Positions 50,976 to 60,456 of a stretch of DNA of 64,000 bases are shown piece by piece. The translations under genes were made by a program, and so were the position numbers. Positions within the stretch are counted from its first letter, which is position 1; each line of letters starts with the position of its first letter. The DNA lies in the NCBI RefSeq assembly GCF_001598335.1, contig NZ_BCYT01000009.1, positions 1 through 64,000 of the forward strand. The letters run 5' to 3'. A model generated the notes under the pieces. It made no database searches. It saw only the letters and a program-made list of their open reading frames with translations, and had not been told where the DNA came from. Source of the DNA: Sphingobium abikonense NBRC 16140 (lineage in GTDB: Bacteria; Pseudomonadota; Alphaproteobacteria; Sphingomonadales; Sphingomonadaceae).

Positions 50976-51737
50976 ATGACGCTGCGGCTGGAGCGCGACG
51001 GGCCGATCGCCCGGCTGCTGATCGACCGGCCCGCGCGCCGCAACGCGATGACGCAGGCGATGTGGGAGGATGCGCCGCGCCTCGTCGGCCAAGCGATGGC
51101 GGACGATGCAGTGCGCGTGCTGATCCTCGCCTCCGCCACGCCCGGCCTGTTCTGCGCCGGGGCGGATATCGACGAATTTGCCCGCTACGCCGCCGATCCC
51201 GACTGGCGCATCGCCAATCAGGCCGCGATCCGCTCCACCCAATATGCGCTGGCCCATGCCGACAAGCCGGTGATCGCCGCGATCGACGGGGATTGCGTGG
51301 GCGGCGGCTGCGGCATGGCGATCGCCTGCGACCTGCGCGTCGCCGCGCCCGCCGCGCGGCTGGGCATCACGCCGGCCAAACTGGGCATCGTCTATTCGCT
51401 GTTCGACACGAAATTGCTGGTCGATCTGGTGGGCCCAGCGCGAGCCAAGCGCATCCTTTTCACCGGCGCGCTGCACGATGCGCAGACGGCGCTGACGATC
51501 GGCTTGGTCGACGAGATCGCGCCCGATCCCCTTGCCGCCGCCAAAACGCTCGCCCGCGCCATCGCCGCCAACGCCCAGCACAGCGTCCGATCGGCCAAGG
51601 CAATTATCCGCCGCATCCTCGACGGCCAGGCCGACGACGACGATGCCACCCTAGCCCTGTTCCGCGACGCCTTCACCCTGCCCGACTTCACCGAAGGCGC
51701 CGCCGCCTTCCGCGAAAAACGCCACCCGGATTTTTGA
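50976..51737 (+). CDS. Enoyl-CoA hydratase/isomerase family protein, 253 aa
   Basis: This crotonase-fold protein has an oxyanion-hole segment FCAGADIDEFARY and a second GGCGMAIACDLRVAAPAARLGITPAKLGI. The usual first catalytic Glu position (…AxFGxPE) reads ITPAKLG, so one typical hydratase Glu is not obvious. Other crotonases lacking it are isomerases, decarboxylases or hydrolases. It is probably co-transcribed with gph, though the functions are unrelated. A terminator follows. Confidence 0.9.
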   Translation: MTLRLERDGPIARLLIDRPARRNAMTQAMWEDAPRLVGQAMADDAVRVLILASATPGLFCAGADIDEFARYAADPDWRIANQAAIRSTQYALAHADKPVIAAIDGDCVGGGCGMAIACDLRVAAPAARLGITPAKLGIVYSLFDTKLLVDLVGPARAKRILFTGALHDAQTALTIGLVDEIAPDPLAAAKTLARAIAANAQHSVRSAKAIIRRILDGQADDDDATLALFRDAFTLPDFTEGAAAFREKRHPDF

Positions 51738-51748
51738 GCGTCCAAGAA

Positions 51749-51773
51749 AAAGGGGCGGATAAATCGCCCCTTT
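51749..51773. terminator. Bidirectional terminator between hydratase and TonB receptor genes
   Basis: AAAGGGGCG and CGCCCCTTT face each other over GATAAAT. The plus strand continues CCTTCC; the minus strand continues with TTCTTGG. It serves two convergent genes. Confidence 0.8.
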
Positions 51774-51801
51774 CCTTCCTGTCACTACAGGGCCAGCCCC
51801 A

Positions 51802-54726
51802 TCACATCGTGATCTTGGCGCCTGCATACATATAGCGGCCGACATAGCTGATCGGATAGTTGCTCGACGCGATCGAAGGCTGCTGGTCGAACAGGTTGTT
51901 GGCGCCGACATAGAAGCGGAACCGTTCGTCCACGTCATAGGCGACATAGAGGTCGTGCTGCCACTTTTCCTTATACCAAAGATATTTGGACTCCGCGATG
52001 TCGGGGTTGGCGTTGGTCTGCTCGATTTCGTAGCGGCGCGTCTTGCTAAACCAGCTGATGCCATAGTTGACGGTCAGCTTGTCCAGTTTCCAGGTGATGT
52101 CGCCTGTTGCATTCCACTTGGGATAATAGGGTTCTTCACGATCGACATCGACTGTCGCGCCCGGGGTCGGGATGAATTCCAGCTTGTTGAGGTAGCCGCC
52201 AACCAGCGACAGGGCGAAATTGCCGGCGCTGGCAGTCTCGAACTGATAGTTCAGCTTGAAATCCGCACCGGAGGTACGGAAATTGGCCACATTCTGAGGC
52301 TGCACGAACCAGCCGTTGATATAGCCGGTCGTGGGATCGCGCGAAATGTTGCCGCAGAAGACATTATCCAGCGAAGGCTGGTCGACGCATAGTTCGGCGA
52401 CTTCCTCGGCCGTGGCGGTGTTGATCGCATTCTTCAGCTTGATGTCATACCAGTCGAAGGATGCCACCAGCCCGCGAATGAAGCTGGGGCGCACCACGAC
52501 GCCCGCCGTCCAGGTCCGTGCGGTTTCTTCTCGCAGATTGCGATTGCCGCCACTGTTTCCAGGCAGGCTGACCGTCGCCGTCGGATCATTTTCCGGGTTG
52601 AAGACGGCAATCTGGTCGGGCGTCAGGCCCAGGGCAGACAAGGCTGCCTGGCAATTGGCGGCGCGATACTGCGTGCCTTCGTTGATATAGACCGGATCGC
52701 ACGGATCGCCGATGAACGAGAAGCCCCCGTTCAGCGGAGCGAACAGTTCCGTGATGTTGGGGGCACGCACGGCTTCCGACCAGGTGCCACGGAAAGTGAT
52801 GTCAGGGATCGGCGCGTAGGTGCCGTCGACCTTCCACGTCGTCGTCTTGCCGATGGTCGAATAATCCGACAGGCGCAGCGCGGCGCCAAAGCTCAGATTA
52901 TAAGCGAAGGGCACTTCCTTAAGCACAGGCACCGACAATTCGCCGAAGACTTCCTTGACGTCGAAGCTGCCGCGTTCGGGAAGCTGGAGCGAGAAATCCG
53001 CAAGCGCGCCTTGCTGGAGCAGATCGTCAGGCACAAAGCTGCTCTTTTCCTTGCGATATTCGGCGCCAAGGGCAAAGCCCACCGGACCACCGGGCAATTC
53101 GAAGAACTGACCGAAATCACCCGAGATGGATCCCGACACGACATGCTGCTGAACCTTGGCGCGGTTCATGATGTCCGCATTGACCCAGTCGAGCGCGGCC
53201 TGGCTGGGCGATCCGTTGCCCAGCAGGTTGAGCGGCTGGCACCCACTGCCAGCACCCGGCGTGAAAGTGGTGGCTGGCGCGTCATAATTATCGGGATTGA
53301 TATTGCCCGTCGGGTCGAGGGTCGAACGACAGACGATCTGGCCGGTCGCCGGATCGCGCACCGCGTCGATCGCCGCCCAGTAGCGATCGCCGATGCGATA
53401 GTCGGTCAACAGCACCTTCGACTTGGTCTGACCGAACGTGTAGGACAGTTCGTAGCGGGCATGATCGGAAATCACGCCCTCGAAACCGCCAACGAAGCGC
53501 ATCGTTTCGCGTTCATTCTCTTCGCCGCGCACGCCCATATCGAAATTGTCGCGAGAAATCAGCGCGCCATCGGGTGCCAGCGCACCAAACTGATCCTGCA
53601 AATAGGCATTGTCGGGCGACAGATAGGTGAAGAAGTCGAAGGATGGCTGCGCCAGCGTCTTCGTCTTGTTTTTCACATATTTGGCTTCAAAGAAGAATTT
53701 GACCGCGTCGCTGAAATCATAATGCGACAGCAGATTGATGTTATGGACGCGATTATAGGCTTGCAAATCGCCCTGATAGCCCGCCAGCGGCGTGCTGTCG
53801 CCTCCCTGCGTCAGGCCGCCCGACGACGGCAGCAATGTGCCGCGATCATAGACTTTGCCTTCGCCGGTATAGTCGGGAATGCCGTCGAAATCGACGTCGA
53901 TCGCACCGCCCAGCGAACTGTCCGCATAGCGCAGATTGTTGGTCGGCACGCGATCGGGGATGTTCGGATCGTCAGGGAAGTCGAGAGGATTGCGCACGAT
54001 GCCATAGGTGTCGAGCGGATTGCCGGTGCGCGCCCGGTTGAAGCTGCTCAGACGATCCTGTTCGCGAAATTCGTAGGACAGGGCGATATTGCCACGCCCG
54101 TCGCTGAAATTGCGGCCATAGGTCACCGATCCATAACGCTGCCCGGCGTCGCCCCGGCTGGAAATGCCCACCTGGCCGCTCGCCTTGAACCCTTCGAAAT
54201 CGCGCTTCAGGCGGAAATTGACCACGCCCGACACGCCGTCCGCGCCATAAATGGCCGACGCGCCGCCGGTCAGGACGTCGACCGCCTCCACCAGATCGTT
54301 GGGAATGGTGCTGATGTCGACCGCAGCCGACCCGGACAGGCTGGCCACATGGCGACGACCATTGACCAGAACCAGCGTGCGGTTTTCGCCCAGGCCGCGC
54401 AGATCGAGCAACTGAACCCCGACCGCACCGAAGTCCGCGTTCGATCCCGATGTCCGCGCGCCGTTCAGAGAATTGATCAGCGCGGGGTTCTGCGCCAGCG
54501 TATCGACCAGTTGCACGTTACCAGCCTGCTCCAGCGCTTCGGCGGTGACCGTGACCAGCGGATTGGCGAGATTATAATCGCTGCGTTGAATACGGCTGCC
54601 GGTAACGACGATTGTGTCGCCGGCGTCGGCGGGCGCGGCATCCTGCGCGAAGGCGGGCGCGACGATCAGGGTGGACAGGGCGCTGGCCGCAAGCAGCCGA
54701 CGCGCCGCAACAGCGGTGCGATGCAT
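51802..54726 (-). CDS. TonB-dependent receptor, large, 974 aa
   Basis: A signal peptide (RRLLAASALSTLIVAPAFA) leads to a TonB box-like segment (DTIVVTGSRIQRSDYNLANPL). The plug has LDLRGLGENRTLVLVNGRRHV and VDVLTGGASAIYGADGVSGVVNF. The barrel carries long loops with several Cys residues and ends YVGRYMYAGAKITM, which lacks a terminal Phe. This is the oversized receptor type common in sphingomonads and xanthomonads for plant or complex organic ligands. ATG 54726 has AGAGGG before it. No pathway gene adjoins it except a CitE-like lyase, so the ligand is unknown. Confidence 0.94.
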   Translation of the reverse strand: MHRTAVAARRLLAASALSTLIVAPAFAQDAAPADAGDTIVVTGSRIQRSDYNLANPLVTVTAEALEQAGNVQLVDTLAQNPALINSLNGARTSGSNADFGAVGVQLLDLRGLGENRTLVLVNGRRHVASLSGSAAVDISTIPNDLVEAVDVLTGGASAIYGADGVSGVVNFRLKRDFEGFKASGQVGISSRGDAGQRYGSVTYGRNFSDGRGNIALSYEFREQDRLSSFNRARTGNPLDTYGIVRNPLDFPDDPNIPDRVPTNNLRYADSSLGGAIDVDFDGIPDYTGEGKVYDRGTLLPSSGGLTQGGDSTPLAGYQGDLQAYNRVHNINLLSHYDFSDAVKFFFEAKYVKNKTKTLAQPSFDFFTYLSPDNAYLQDQFGALAPDGALISRDNFDMGVRGEENERETMRFVGGFEGVISDHARYELSYTFGQTKSKVLLTDYRIGDRYWAAIDAVRDPATGQIVCRSTLDPTGNINPDNYDAPATTFTPGAGSGCQPLNLLGNGSPSQAALDWVNADIMNRAKVQQHVVSGSISGDFGQFFELPGGPVGFALGAEYRKEKSSFVPDDLLQQGALADFSLQLPERGSFDVKEVFGELSVPVLKEVPFAYNLSFGAALRLSDYSTIGKTTTWKVDGTYAPIPDITFRGTWSEAVRAPNITELFAPLNGGFSFIGDPCDPVYINEGTQYRAANCQAALSALGLTPDQIAVFNPENDPTATVSLPGNSGGNRNLREETARTWTAGVVVRPSFIRGLVASFDWYDIKLKNAINTATAEEVAELCVDQPSLDNVFCGNISRDPTTGYINGWFVQPQNVANFRTSGADFKLNYQFETASAGNFALSLVGGYLNKLEFIPTPGATVDVDREEPYYPKWNATGDITWKLDKLTVNYGISWFSKTRRYEIEQTNANPDIAESKYLWYKEKWQHDLYVAYDVDERFRFYVGANNLFDQQPSIASSNYPISYVGRYMYAGAKITM

Positions 54727-54914
54727 ATATTTTCCCTCTGTTTTTTGAGAGTTCGGGGCGAACTCAATCCATTGAAAGACGCCAAAAGCGACCCGGCGGA
54801 TCAACCCCGGTGCGACGAACAGAGAGCAATTGTAACGTTTTTGTTGCGGCGTGTAGCATCATTGCAACACAGCTAGAAGCGGTCCGTCCTTCGCCTGAAA
54901 AGCATCGGTCGCAT

Positions 54915-55730
54915 TTATTCCCCTACGGCTTCGGCGCGCGCGACAAGTGCCTTGGCCTGTTCGACGTGCATGGTTTCGATCATGCGGCCTTCAAAGCGTT
55001 CGGCGCCGCCGGTGGCGGCTTCGATCAGGCGGCGGGCGTCGGCCAGGGCTTGGGCGTCGGGGCCGAACACTTGATTGGCGACGGGAACCTGCGCCGGGTG
55101 GATCAGCGTCTTGCCATCAAAACCCAGCGCATGACCCTCGGCGCATTCCGCCTCCAGTCCTGCTTCATCGTCCAGCCGGTTAAAGACGCCGTCAAATACC
55201 GCGATGCCCGCCGCACGGGCGGCCAGCACCACTGTCTGCATCGCAAGGCCCAGGCCCGCGCGCCCGGCATTGTCGGGAAGGCCAAGGTCGCGGCGCAGGT
55301 CGTTATTACCCATGAACAGCCCGGCGCAACCTTCGCCCGCCGCGATCGCATTGGCAGCCAGCACGCCGCGCGCGCTTTCGATCATCGCGATCACCGGTTT
55401 CTGACTGACCGAAAATACGTCCTTCACCTGTTTGGGATGCTCCACCTTGGGCAGCACCACATAGTCGGCCGCCGTGCCCTTGAGGGCGATCATCTCGCGC
55501 CCATGGGTGGCCGCGCCTTCGACATTGATGCGCACAGCGGCAAGCCTTGAGCCAAAGCCCTCGCCCAGGGCTTCGAGCGCGCGGTCCAGCGCCTCCGCCT
55601 TGCGGTCGTCGGCAACCGCGTCCTCCAGGTCCAGGATCACCATGTCGCACGGCGATGTCCGCGCCTTGGCAATGGCGCGCGGGTTGGAGGCGGGGAGGAA
55701 CAGCAGCGAACGGGCGTGACGCAGCAACAT
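54915..55730 (-). CDS. CitE-like CoA ester lyase (HpcH/HpaI aldolase superfamily), 271 aa
   Basis: The sequence MLLRHARSLLFLPASNPRAIAKA and DMVILDLEDAVADDRKAEA matches the citrate lyase beta/malyl-CoA lyase group. The metal ligands lie in VIAMIESARGVL and FMGNNDLRRDLGL. The end (GHALGFDGKTLIHPAQVPVANQVF) is typical. Members cleave malyl-, citramalyl- or beta-methylmalyl-CoA. The exact substrate is open; it may fit the acyl-CoA regulator and hydratase in the window. ATG 55730 has GGAGAG before it at slightly long spacing. Confidence 0.92.
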   Translation of the reverse strand: MLLRHARSLLFLPASNPRAIAKARTSPCDMVILDLEDAVADDRKAEALDRALEALGEGFGSRLAAVRINVEGAATHGREMIALKGTAADYVVLPKVEHPKQVKDVFSVSQKPVIAMIESARGVLAANAIAAGEGCAGLFMGNNDLRRDLGLPDNAGRAGLGLAMQTVVLAARAAGIAVFDGVFNRLDDEAGLEAECAEGHALGFDGKTLIHPAQVPVANQVFGPDAQALADARRLIEAATGGAERFEGRMIETMHVEQAKALVARAEAVGE

Positions 55731-55824
55731 GGGGCTTACTCTCCTTTGCGGTTTGACTTTCCTCGTTAACGAAACGGGCGCATGATCCAAGCCCGACATG
55801 CCCTTCATGGAAAATGGAAACGCC

Positions 55825-56799
55825 ATGCTGACCACCTTTGCCCTGACGCTGACCGGCCTCGTGCTCTTCTACCTCGCCGTCAGCGTGAAGGTGGTGCGGC
55901 AGGGCTATCAATATACGATCGAACGCTTCGGCCGGTTCACCGAAGTTGCCCGGCCCGGCCTCAATTTCTACCCCGCCTTCTTTTACGCGGTGGGCCGCAA
56001 GATCAACATGATGGAGCAGGTGGTCGATATTCCGGGGCAGGAAATCATCACCAAGGACAATGCCATGGTGTCGGTCGACGGCGTGGTCTTCTTCCAGGTG
56101 CTGGACGCGGCGAAGGCGGCCTATGAGGTGAGCGAGCTTTATGTCGCGATCATGCAGCTGGCGACGACCAACCTGCGCACGGTGATGGGGTCGATGGATC
56201 TGGATGAAACATTGTCCAAGCGCGACGAGATCAATGCGCGGCTGTTGTCGGTGGTCGATCATGCCACCAACAGCTGGGGCATCAAGATCACGCGCGTCGA
56301 ACTGAAAGACATTCGCCCGCCCGCCGATATCGTCAATGCGATGGGCCGGCAGATGAAGGCCGAGCGCGAGAAGCGCGCGCTCATCCTGGAATCCGAAGGC
56401 CTGCGCGCGTCGGAAATATTGAAGGCCGAGGGCGCGAAGCAAAGCCAGATCCTGGAAGCCGAGGGCCGGCGCGAGGCCGCCTTCCGCGACGCCGAGGCGC
56501 GCGAGCGCGAAGCCGAGGCGGAGGCCAAGGCGACGCAGATGGTGTCGGACGCGATTTCGTCGGGCAATCCGCAGGCGCTCAACTATTTCATCGCCCAGAA
56601 ATATACCGAGGCGGTGCAGCAATTCGCGACGTCGCCCAATGCCAAGACCATCCTGTTCCCGGTGGAGGCGACGCAGCTGATCGGGACGCTGGGCGGCATC
56701 GGCCAGCTCGCCAAGGATGCGCTGGGCGTCGATGGCCAGCCCACCCCCACCCCGCCCGCGCCGCCACGCCGCGGCCCGTTCGGCCAGAGCCAGGGGTAA
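55825..56799 (+). CDS. SPFH/band 7 (stomatin-like) membrane protein, 324 aa
   Basis: An N-terminal membrane helix (LTTFALTLTGLVLFYLAVSVKVV) precedes an SPFH domain: GYQYTIERFGRFTEVARPGLNFYPAF, VVDIPGQEIITKDNAMVSVDGVVFFQV and IKITRVELKDIRPPADIV. A long coiled coil rich in Glu/Ala (ILESEGLRASEILKAEGAKQ) follows, then a Pro-rich tail. It builds membrane microdomains. The start may be ATG 55825, 55807 or 55798; the first has the nearest SD (GGAA). The NfeD partner gene follows after 37 bases, the usual pairing. Confidence 0.94.
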   Translation: MLTTFALTLTGLVLFYLAVSVKVVRQGYQYTIERFGRFTEVARPGLNFYPAFFYAVGRKINMMEQVVDIPGQEIITKDNAMVSVDGVVFFQVLDAAKAAYEVSELYVAIMQLATTNLRTVMGSMDLDETLSKRDEINARLLSVVDHATNSWGIKITRVELKDIRPPADIVNAMGRQMKAEREKRALILESEGLRASEILKAEGAKQSQILEAEGRREAAFRDAEAREREAEAEAKATQMVSDAISSGNPQALNYFIAQKYTEAVQQFATSPNAKTILFPVEATQLIGTLGGIGQLAKDALGVDGQPTPTPPAPPRRGPFGQSQG

Positions 56800-56836
56800 G
56801 GGCGATGGCGCGTGAAGGTGGCAGGAGGATGCGGGC

Positions 56837-57286
56837 ATGACCGACTGGATCGCCCTGATGGAGGATCATTGGGCCTGGCTGGTATTCGCCGCGCTGTTGG
56901 GCATCGGCGAAGTGCTGATCCCCGGCGTGTTCTTGATCTGGATCGCGATCGCCGCCGCGATCACCGGGCTTGCCGCGCTGGCGCTGCCGATCGGCCTGCC
57001 GCTGCAATTGCTGCTGTTCGCCGCGCTCAGCATCGTGGCGGTCTATGCCGGGCGGCGCTGGTATGTCGACCATCCCGTCGCCTCCACCGACCCCCTGCTC
57101 AATGACCGCGCCGCCCGGCTGATCGGCGAGACGGTCAGCGTGGTGGAACCGATCAGCGGCGGCGAGGGCCGGGTGCGCGTGGGCGACAGCGTCTGGACCG
57201 CGCGCGGCCCCGACACGCCCGCCGGCGCGCGCGTCCGCATCATCCGCGCGGAAGGCGCAACCTTGTGGGTAGAGGGGGCTGAATAA
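56837..57286 (+). CDS. NfeD family membrane protein, 149 aa
   Basis: Three membrane segments (WLVFAALLGIGEVLIPGVFLIWIAIAAAITGL and a third) are followed by a C-terminal OB-fold domain (RAARLIGETVSVVEPISGGEGRVRVGDSVWTARG). This is the short NfeD1b form without the protease part, which works with SPFH proteins. It is coupled to the SPFH gene and ends two bases from the convergent TPR gene. Confidence 0.92.
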   Translation: MTDWIALMEDHWAWLVFAALLGIGEVLIPGVFLIWIAIAAAITGLAALALPIGLPLQLLLFAALSIVAVYAGRRWYVDHPVASTDPLLNDRAARLIGETVSVVEPISGGEGRVRVGDSVWTARGPDTPAGARVRIIRAEGATLWVEGAE

Positions 57287-57288
57287 AG

Positions 57289-58512
57289 TTATGATTTCGA
57301 CGTCATCCCCCGGTTGATCTTGAGCACTCTGTCCGTATCCGCCTGCGACCGAGCATAATCACCGAGGGATTCATATATGTCGCCGCGCAGGCGGAGCGCC
57401 CATAAGTCATCAGGATCATGCCCGATGGCTGCGGAAAGTTGCTCTATGGCAGCATGGGGATTTCCACCATGAAGGCTTAGCAGCGCGCGGCCGTGCAGAA
57501 CAATGACATTAGACCGGTCAATTGCATCGACTTTCCGAAAATCAGCAAGTGCTTTTTGGGTGTCCCTTTTCCAAACATAGGCGATACCCCTGTTTGCCAA
57601 CGCCGTAGCGTTTTTGGGTTCCAAGTTAGCGGCCTTGGTGAAATCCGCTATGGCCCTGTCCAACTGGCCATCGTCGAGAAACAGCAGTCCGCGATTGAGG
57701 AACGCTTCCCCATTCCTATTGTCTTTTGTGATGGCCCGACCATAGTGACGAATACTGGCGCTGCGATTGCCGAGTTCGGTTGAAACGAGACCCAGATTGT
57801 ACCAAACTGCCGAACTTTCGGGATCGAGATTTGCCGACGCGGCATAGTCTCGTTCCGCCGATATATAATGTTTCTGGGCATAGTAGCCGTTACCCCGGGC
57901 CAGCAATATGTCCGACCTCTGCGCCCGACCATTGGCCACTTTTAGCAAAGCATTGCACGCTTCGATGGCCTCTATGGCCGAAAAGCGATCCTGATAATTA
58001 TGACATTTTTCCCGCTCTTGCTGGACTGGCGCATCACGAACACCAATCGCGCCCGCGTAAATGCATAGCCCAGCGAGCGCGCCGTTCCACATGAGAGCGC
58101 CCCAAAAGCGCTTGGGTTGAGATGCACGCTCAAATGTCCAATCCGCACCCCTTACGATGGGTTGAATTCGACCCTTGCGAAAACCTGACACAACCGTGAA
58201 CGCCGCCCATAGCCCCATCAGGGCGATGAGCAAGGGCCAAAAGGATGGCGATCTGGCGAACGCTTCTGCAAACGGTGTGAAAATGAAGAAACCGAACGAA
58301 ATCAAACCGGCGAGAATGAAAAAGTTGCGTCTAAACAGCGCCACCGATCGCCGACCATAGTCTTTAGGAGCGGAGGTAATGTCCCGTCGACGCGGCGTGT
58401 CAGTGAGGTATCTGAAGATATAACGTGCAGGCGCGTAGGCAGCGATTGCAATCGCAAGCCATATCCAGACCCGAACCGGCACATCATCGAACATGACTAT
58501 TGATTGGAACAT
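57289..58512 (-). CDS. TPR-repeat membrane protein, lower GC, 407 aa
   Basis: Residues 1-170 have four probable membrane segments (VWIWLAIAIAAYAPARYIF, RNFFILAGLISFGFFIFTPF, FWPLLIALMGLWAAFTVV, LMWNGALAGLCIYAGAIGV). Residues 185-400 are tetratricopeptide repeats, such as AVWYNLGLVSTELGNRSASI and EAFLNRGLLFLDDGQLDRAI. It is probably a scaffold or assembly factor; no enzyme motif is seen. The base composition is visibly less GC-rich than in all neighbours, which suggests recent arrival. The start could be ATG 58512 or ATG 58494. Confidence 0.85.
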   Translation of the reverse strand: MFQSIVMFDDVPVRVWIWLAIAIAAYAPARYIFRYLTDTPRRRDITSAPKDYGRRSVALFRRNFFILAGLISFGFFIFTPFAEAFARSPSFWPLLIALMGLWAAFTVVSGFRKGRIQPIVRGADWTFERASQPKRFWGALMWNGALAGLCIYAGAIGVRDAPVQQEREKCHNYQDRFSAIEAIEACNALLKVANGRAQRSDILLARGNGYYAQKHYISAERDYAASANLDPESSAVWYNLGLVSTELGNRSASIRHYGRAITKDNRNGEAFLNRGLLFLDDGQLDRAIADFTKAANLEPKNATALANRGIAYVWKRDTQKALADFRKVDAIDRSNVIVLHGRALLSLHGGNPHAAIEQLSAAIGHDPDDLWALRLRGDIYESLGDYARSQADTDRVLKINRGMTSKS

Positions 58513-58550
58513 CCGCTCGCAGCGAGCAAGATATCGCTGAAGCCCCTTGG

Positions 58551-59342
58551 CTATTCGATCGTCACGCCCACGACCTGCCAGCCAGCCTTGCCCTGTTCCA
58601 GGGTCACGGTTTCGACGGCGTTCGGCTTGGCGGCGAAGTCGGTGCGGAATTTGATAACGGTGTAGCCGGCCGGCGGGGCGGGAAGCTCCTGTTGGCTGAG
58701 GAACTGGCGGGAGGAGACGGCCCCCAGCGGCAGGCGCACCTTTTCCGACACCGACGCCCAGACCTGCGGCGTGTTGAGCTTGCGGAAGGCGGGACCGAAG
58801 AGGCGATAGCTGTCGTCCCAGCGGCCGGCGTCGACCAGCGTCAGGAAGGCGCGCGCCTTTTGCACCAGCTCTGCGTCCTGCGGAACCTGCGCCTGGGTCG
58901 TGGCCGGCTGCGTGTTCGCGCCATCGGGGCTGAGCGTCGCCATGGCGAGCAATCCAAGGATAAGGGTCATGAGCATCACTCCTGTCAGGATCAGGGGCCG
59001 GCGGCTGGCCTGCCCCGCGCCGTCCATCGGCGCTGTCTGCTCATCCCCCGGCGCGGCCGCCCTGTCCGCCCCGATTTCGCTGTCCCCCAGATTTTCGGGG
59101 GGGCGCGACGTTACATCGGCCCCTTCCGCGTCCAGCAGCATCCGCGCCGCTTCCCGGCTGCTCGACACGGCCAGCTTGCGCCGGGCGTCGCGCAGCCGTT
59201 CGTTGATGGTATGGACCGACAGGCCAAGGCTGCGCGCGATCGACTTGGCGTCATGCCCGCGCACCATCAGGCGCAACGTCTGCTTCTCCTTTTCAGTGAG
59301 CGCAAGAACGGCCTCTTCCACGGATATGCTCATGGGCATCAT
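58551..59342 (-). CDS. Membrane-anchored LuxR-type regulator with DUF4019, 263 aa
   Basis: Residues 14-68 form a LuxR-type helix-turn-helix (LTEKEKQTLRLMVRGHDAKSIARSLGLSVHTINERLRDARRKL). A Pro/Ala/Asp-rich linker leads to one membrane segment at about 116-137 (PLILTGVMLMTLILGLLAMA). Residues 150-263 form a periplasmic DUF4019 domain (LVDAGRWDDSYRLFGPAFRKL). This is a ToxR/CadC-like layout with a LuxR head. It is divergent from the OmpA-like gene, which is its likely target. ATG 59342 or two nearby ATGs may be the start; longer frames to 59489 are unlikely. Confidence 0.9.
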   Translation of the reverse strand: MMPMSISVEEAVLALTEKEKQTLRLMVRGHDAKSIARSLGLSVHTINERLRDARRKLAVSSSREAARMLLDAEGADVTSRPPENLGDSEIGADRAAAPGDEQTAPMDGAGQASRRPLILTGVMLMTLILGLLAMATLSPDGANTQPATTQAQVPQDAELVQKARAFLTLVDAGRWDDSYRLFGPAFRKLNTPQVWASVSEKVRLPLGAVSSRQFLSQQELPAPPAGYTVIKFRTDFAAKPNAVETVTLEQGKAGWQVVGVTIE

Positions 59343-59541
59343 GCGTAAGCCCCCCACCCGATCGCAGCCACCCCAAAAAATTGGGGTCTGCTTGTCGCCC
59401 GCGCCAGGGACTGCCTCCATTCGCCTCGCCCTGCGCTCGCATGACCGGCAGAGCAATGCGCCTTGCGCCTGCCATTCATCTGCGCGCAATATTCGCCGGA
59501 ACAGGCAGGACCGGCTTATTCAAGAGGATGGAGGATCACCC

Positions 59542-60414
59542 ATGTCTAAACTGTCAAAGGGAGGCGCCGCGCTGCTGGCCTGCGCGCTGCTGAGCGGGCC
59601 GATGGCGAGCCCGCTGGCCGCTCAGGACGCGCCGCCGGCGGACCTGTCGGCCACGATTACCGAACCCGAGCCGGCACCCGCCGAAGCGGTCAAGGGACCC
59701 ACGATCGAAGGGTTCATCTCCGCACGCAGCGGCGACCAGATGCAGGTCACGGGTGAGGATGGCGCGAACAACGTCGTCGCCATCGGCGAGGCAACCGTGG
59801 TGCGGGCTAGCGGCGGCTTTCTGGGCCTTGGCCGCGAGACGCTGGGGCCGGACGCGCTGCTGAACGGCCTGCCCGTCAGCGTCGAGACGGTGCAGGGCGC
59901 GCAGGGGCTGGTCGCGACGCGCATCGCGCTCAAGAACAAGGACCTCAAGACCGCGTCGATGATCCGCAACGGCACGGCGCAGGGCTTTGCCGAACAGAGC
60001 GCCGCGACCGAGGCGCTGCGCGGCCGGGTCGCCGACATCGATCAATATAATGTGAAGGCAACCACCAACGTCAATTTCGACACCGGCAAGGCCGTGCTGT
60101 CGCCCCAGGCCAAGAGCGACCTGTGCGCCACGGCGGCCAGCGCCGAACAGATGGACAATGCGCTACTGCTGGTCGTGGGCTATACCGATTCGACCGGGTC
60201 GGAAGAATATAACCAGATGCTGAGCGAGAAGCGCGCGGGCCGGGTGGTCAATTATCTGCAACAGCATTGCAACTGGAAACCCTATCGCATGCTGACGCCG
60301 ACCGGCATGTCGGAAGCCCAGCCGATCGCCAGCAACGACACCGCCCAGGGCAAGGCCGAAAATCGCCGCGTGTCCGTCAACATCCTGGTCAGCAAGGGGC
60401 TGGACGGGATGTAA
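59542..60414 (+). CDS. OmpA-family outer membrane protein, 290 aa
   Basis: A signal peptide (GGAALLACALLSGPMASPLAAQ) is followed by a 130-residue part with EGFISARSGDQMQVTG, VVAIGEATVVRA and GLPVSVETVQG, which looks like a small beta fold and not a porin barrel. Residues 165-285 form the OmpA peptidoglycan-binding domain: NVNFDTGKAVLSPQAKSDL, VVGYTDSTGSEEYNQMLSEKRAGRV and ENRRVSVNIL. GGAGGA lies before ATG 59542. The 199-base divergent region to the LuxR-DUF4019 gene holds the promoters of both. Confidence 0.93.
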   Translation: MSKLSKGGAALLACALLSGPMASPLAAQDAPPADLSATITEPEPAPAEAVKGPTIEGFISARSGDQMQVTGEDGANNVVAIGEATVVRASGGFLGLGRETLGPDALLNGLPVSVETVQGAQGLVATRIALKNKDLKTASMIRNGTAQGFAEQSAATEALRGRVADIDQYNVKATTNVNFDTGKAVLSPQAKSDLCATAASAEQMDNALLLVVGYTDSTGSEEYNQMLSEKRAGRVVNYLQQHCNWKPYRMLTPTGMSEAQPIASNDTAQGKAENRRVSVNILVSKGLDGM

Positions 60415-60456
60415 ATCCCATCCGGCCCTGGGCCTCAAGGGGCGCGGGGCGGGGGT

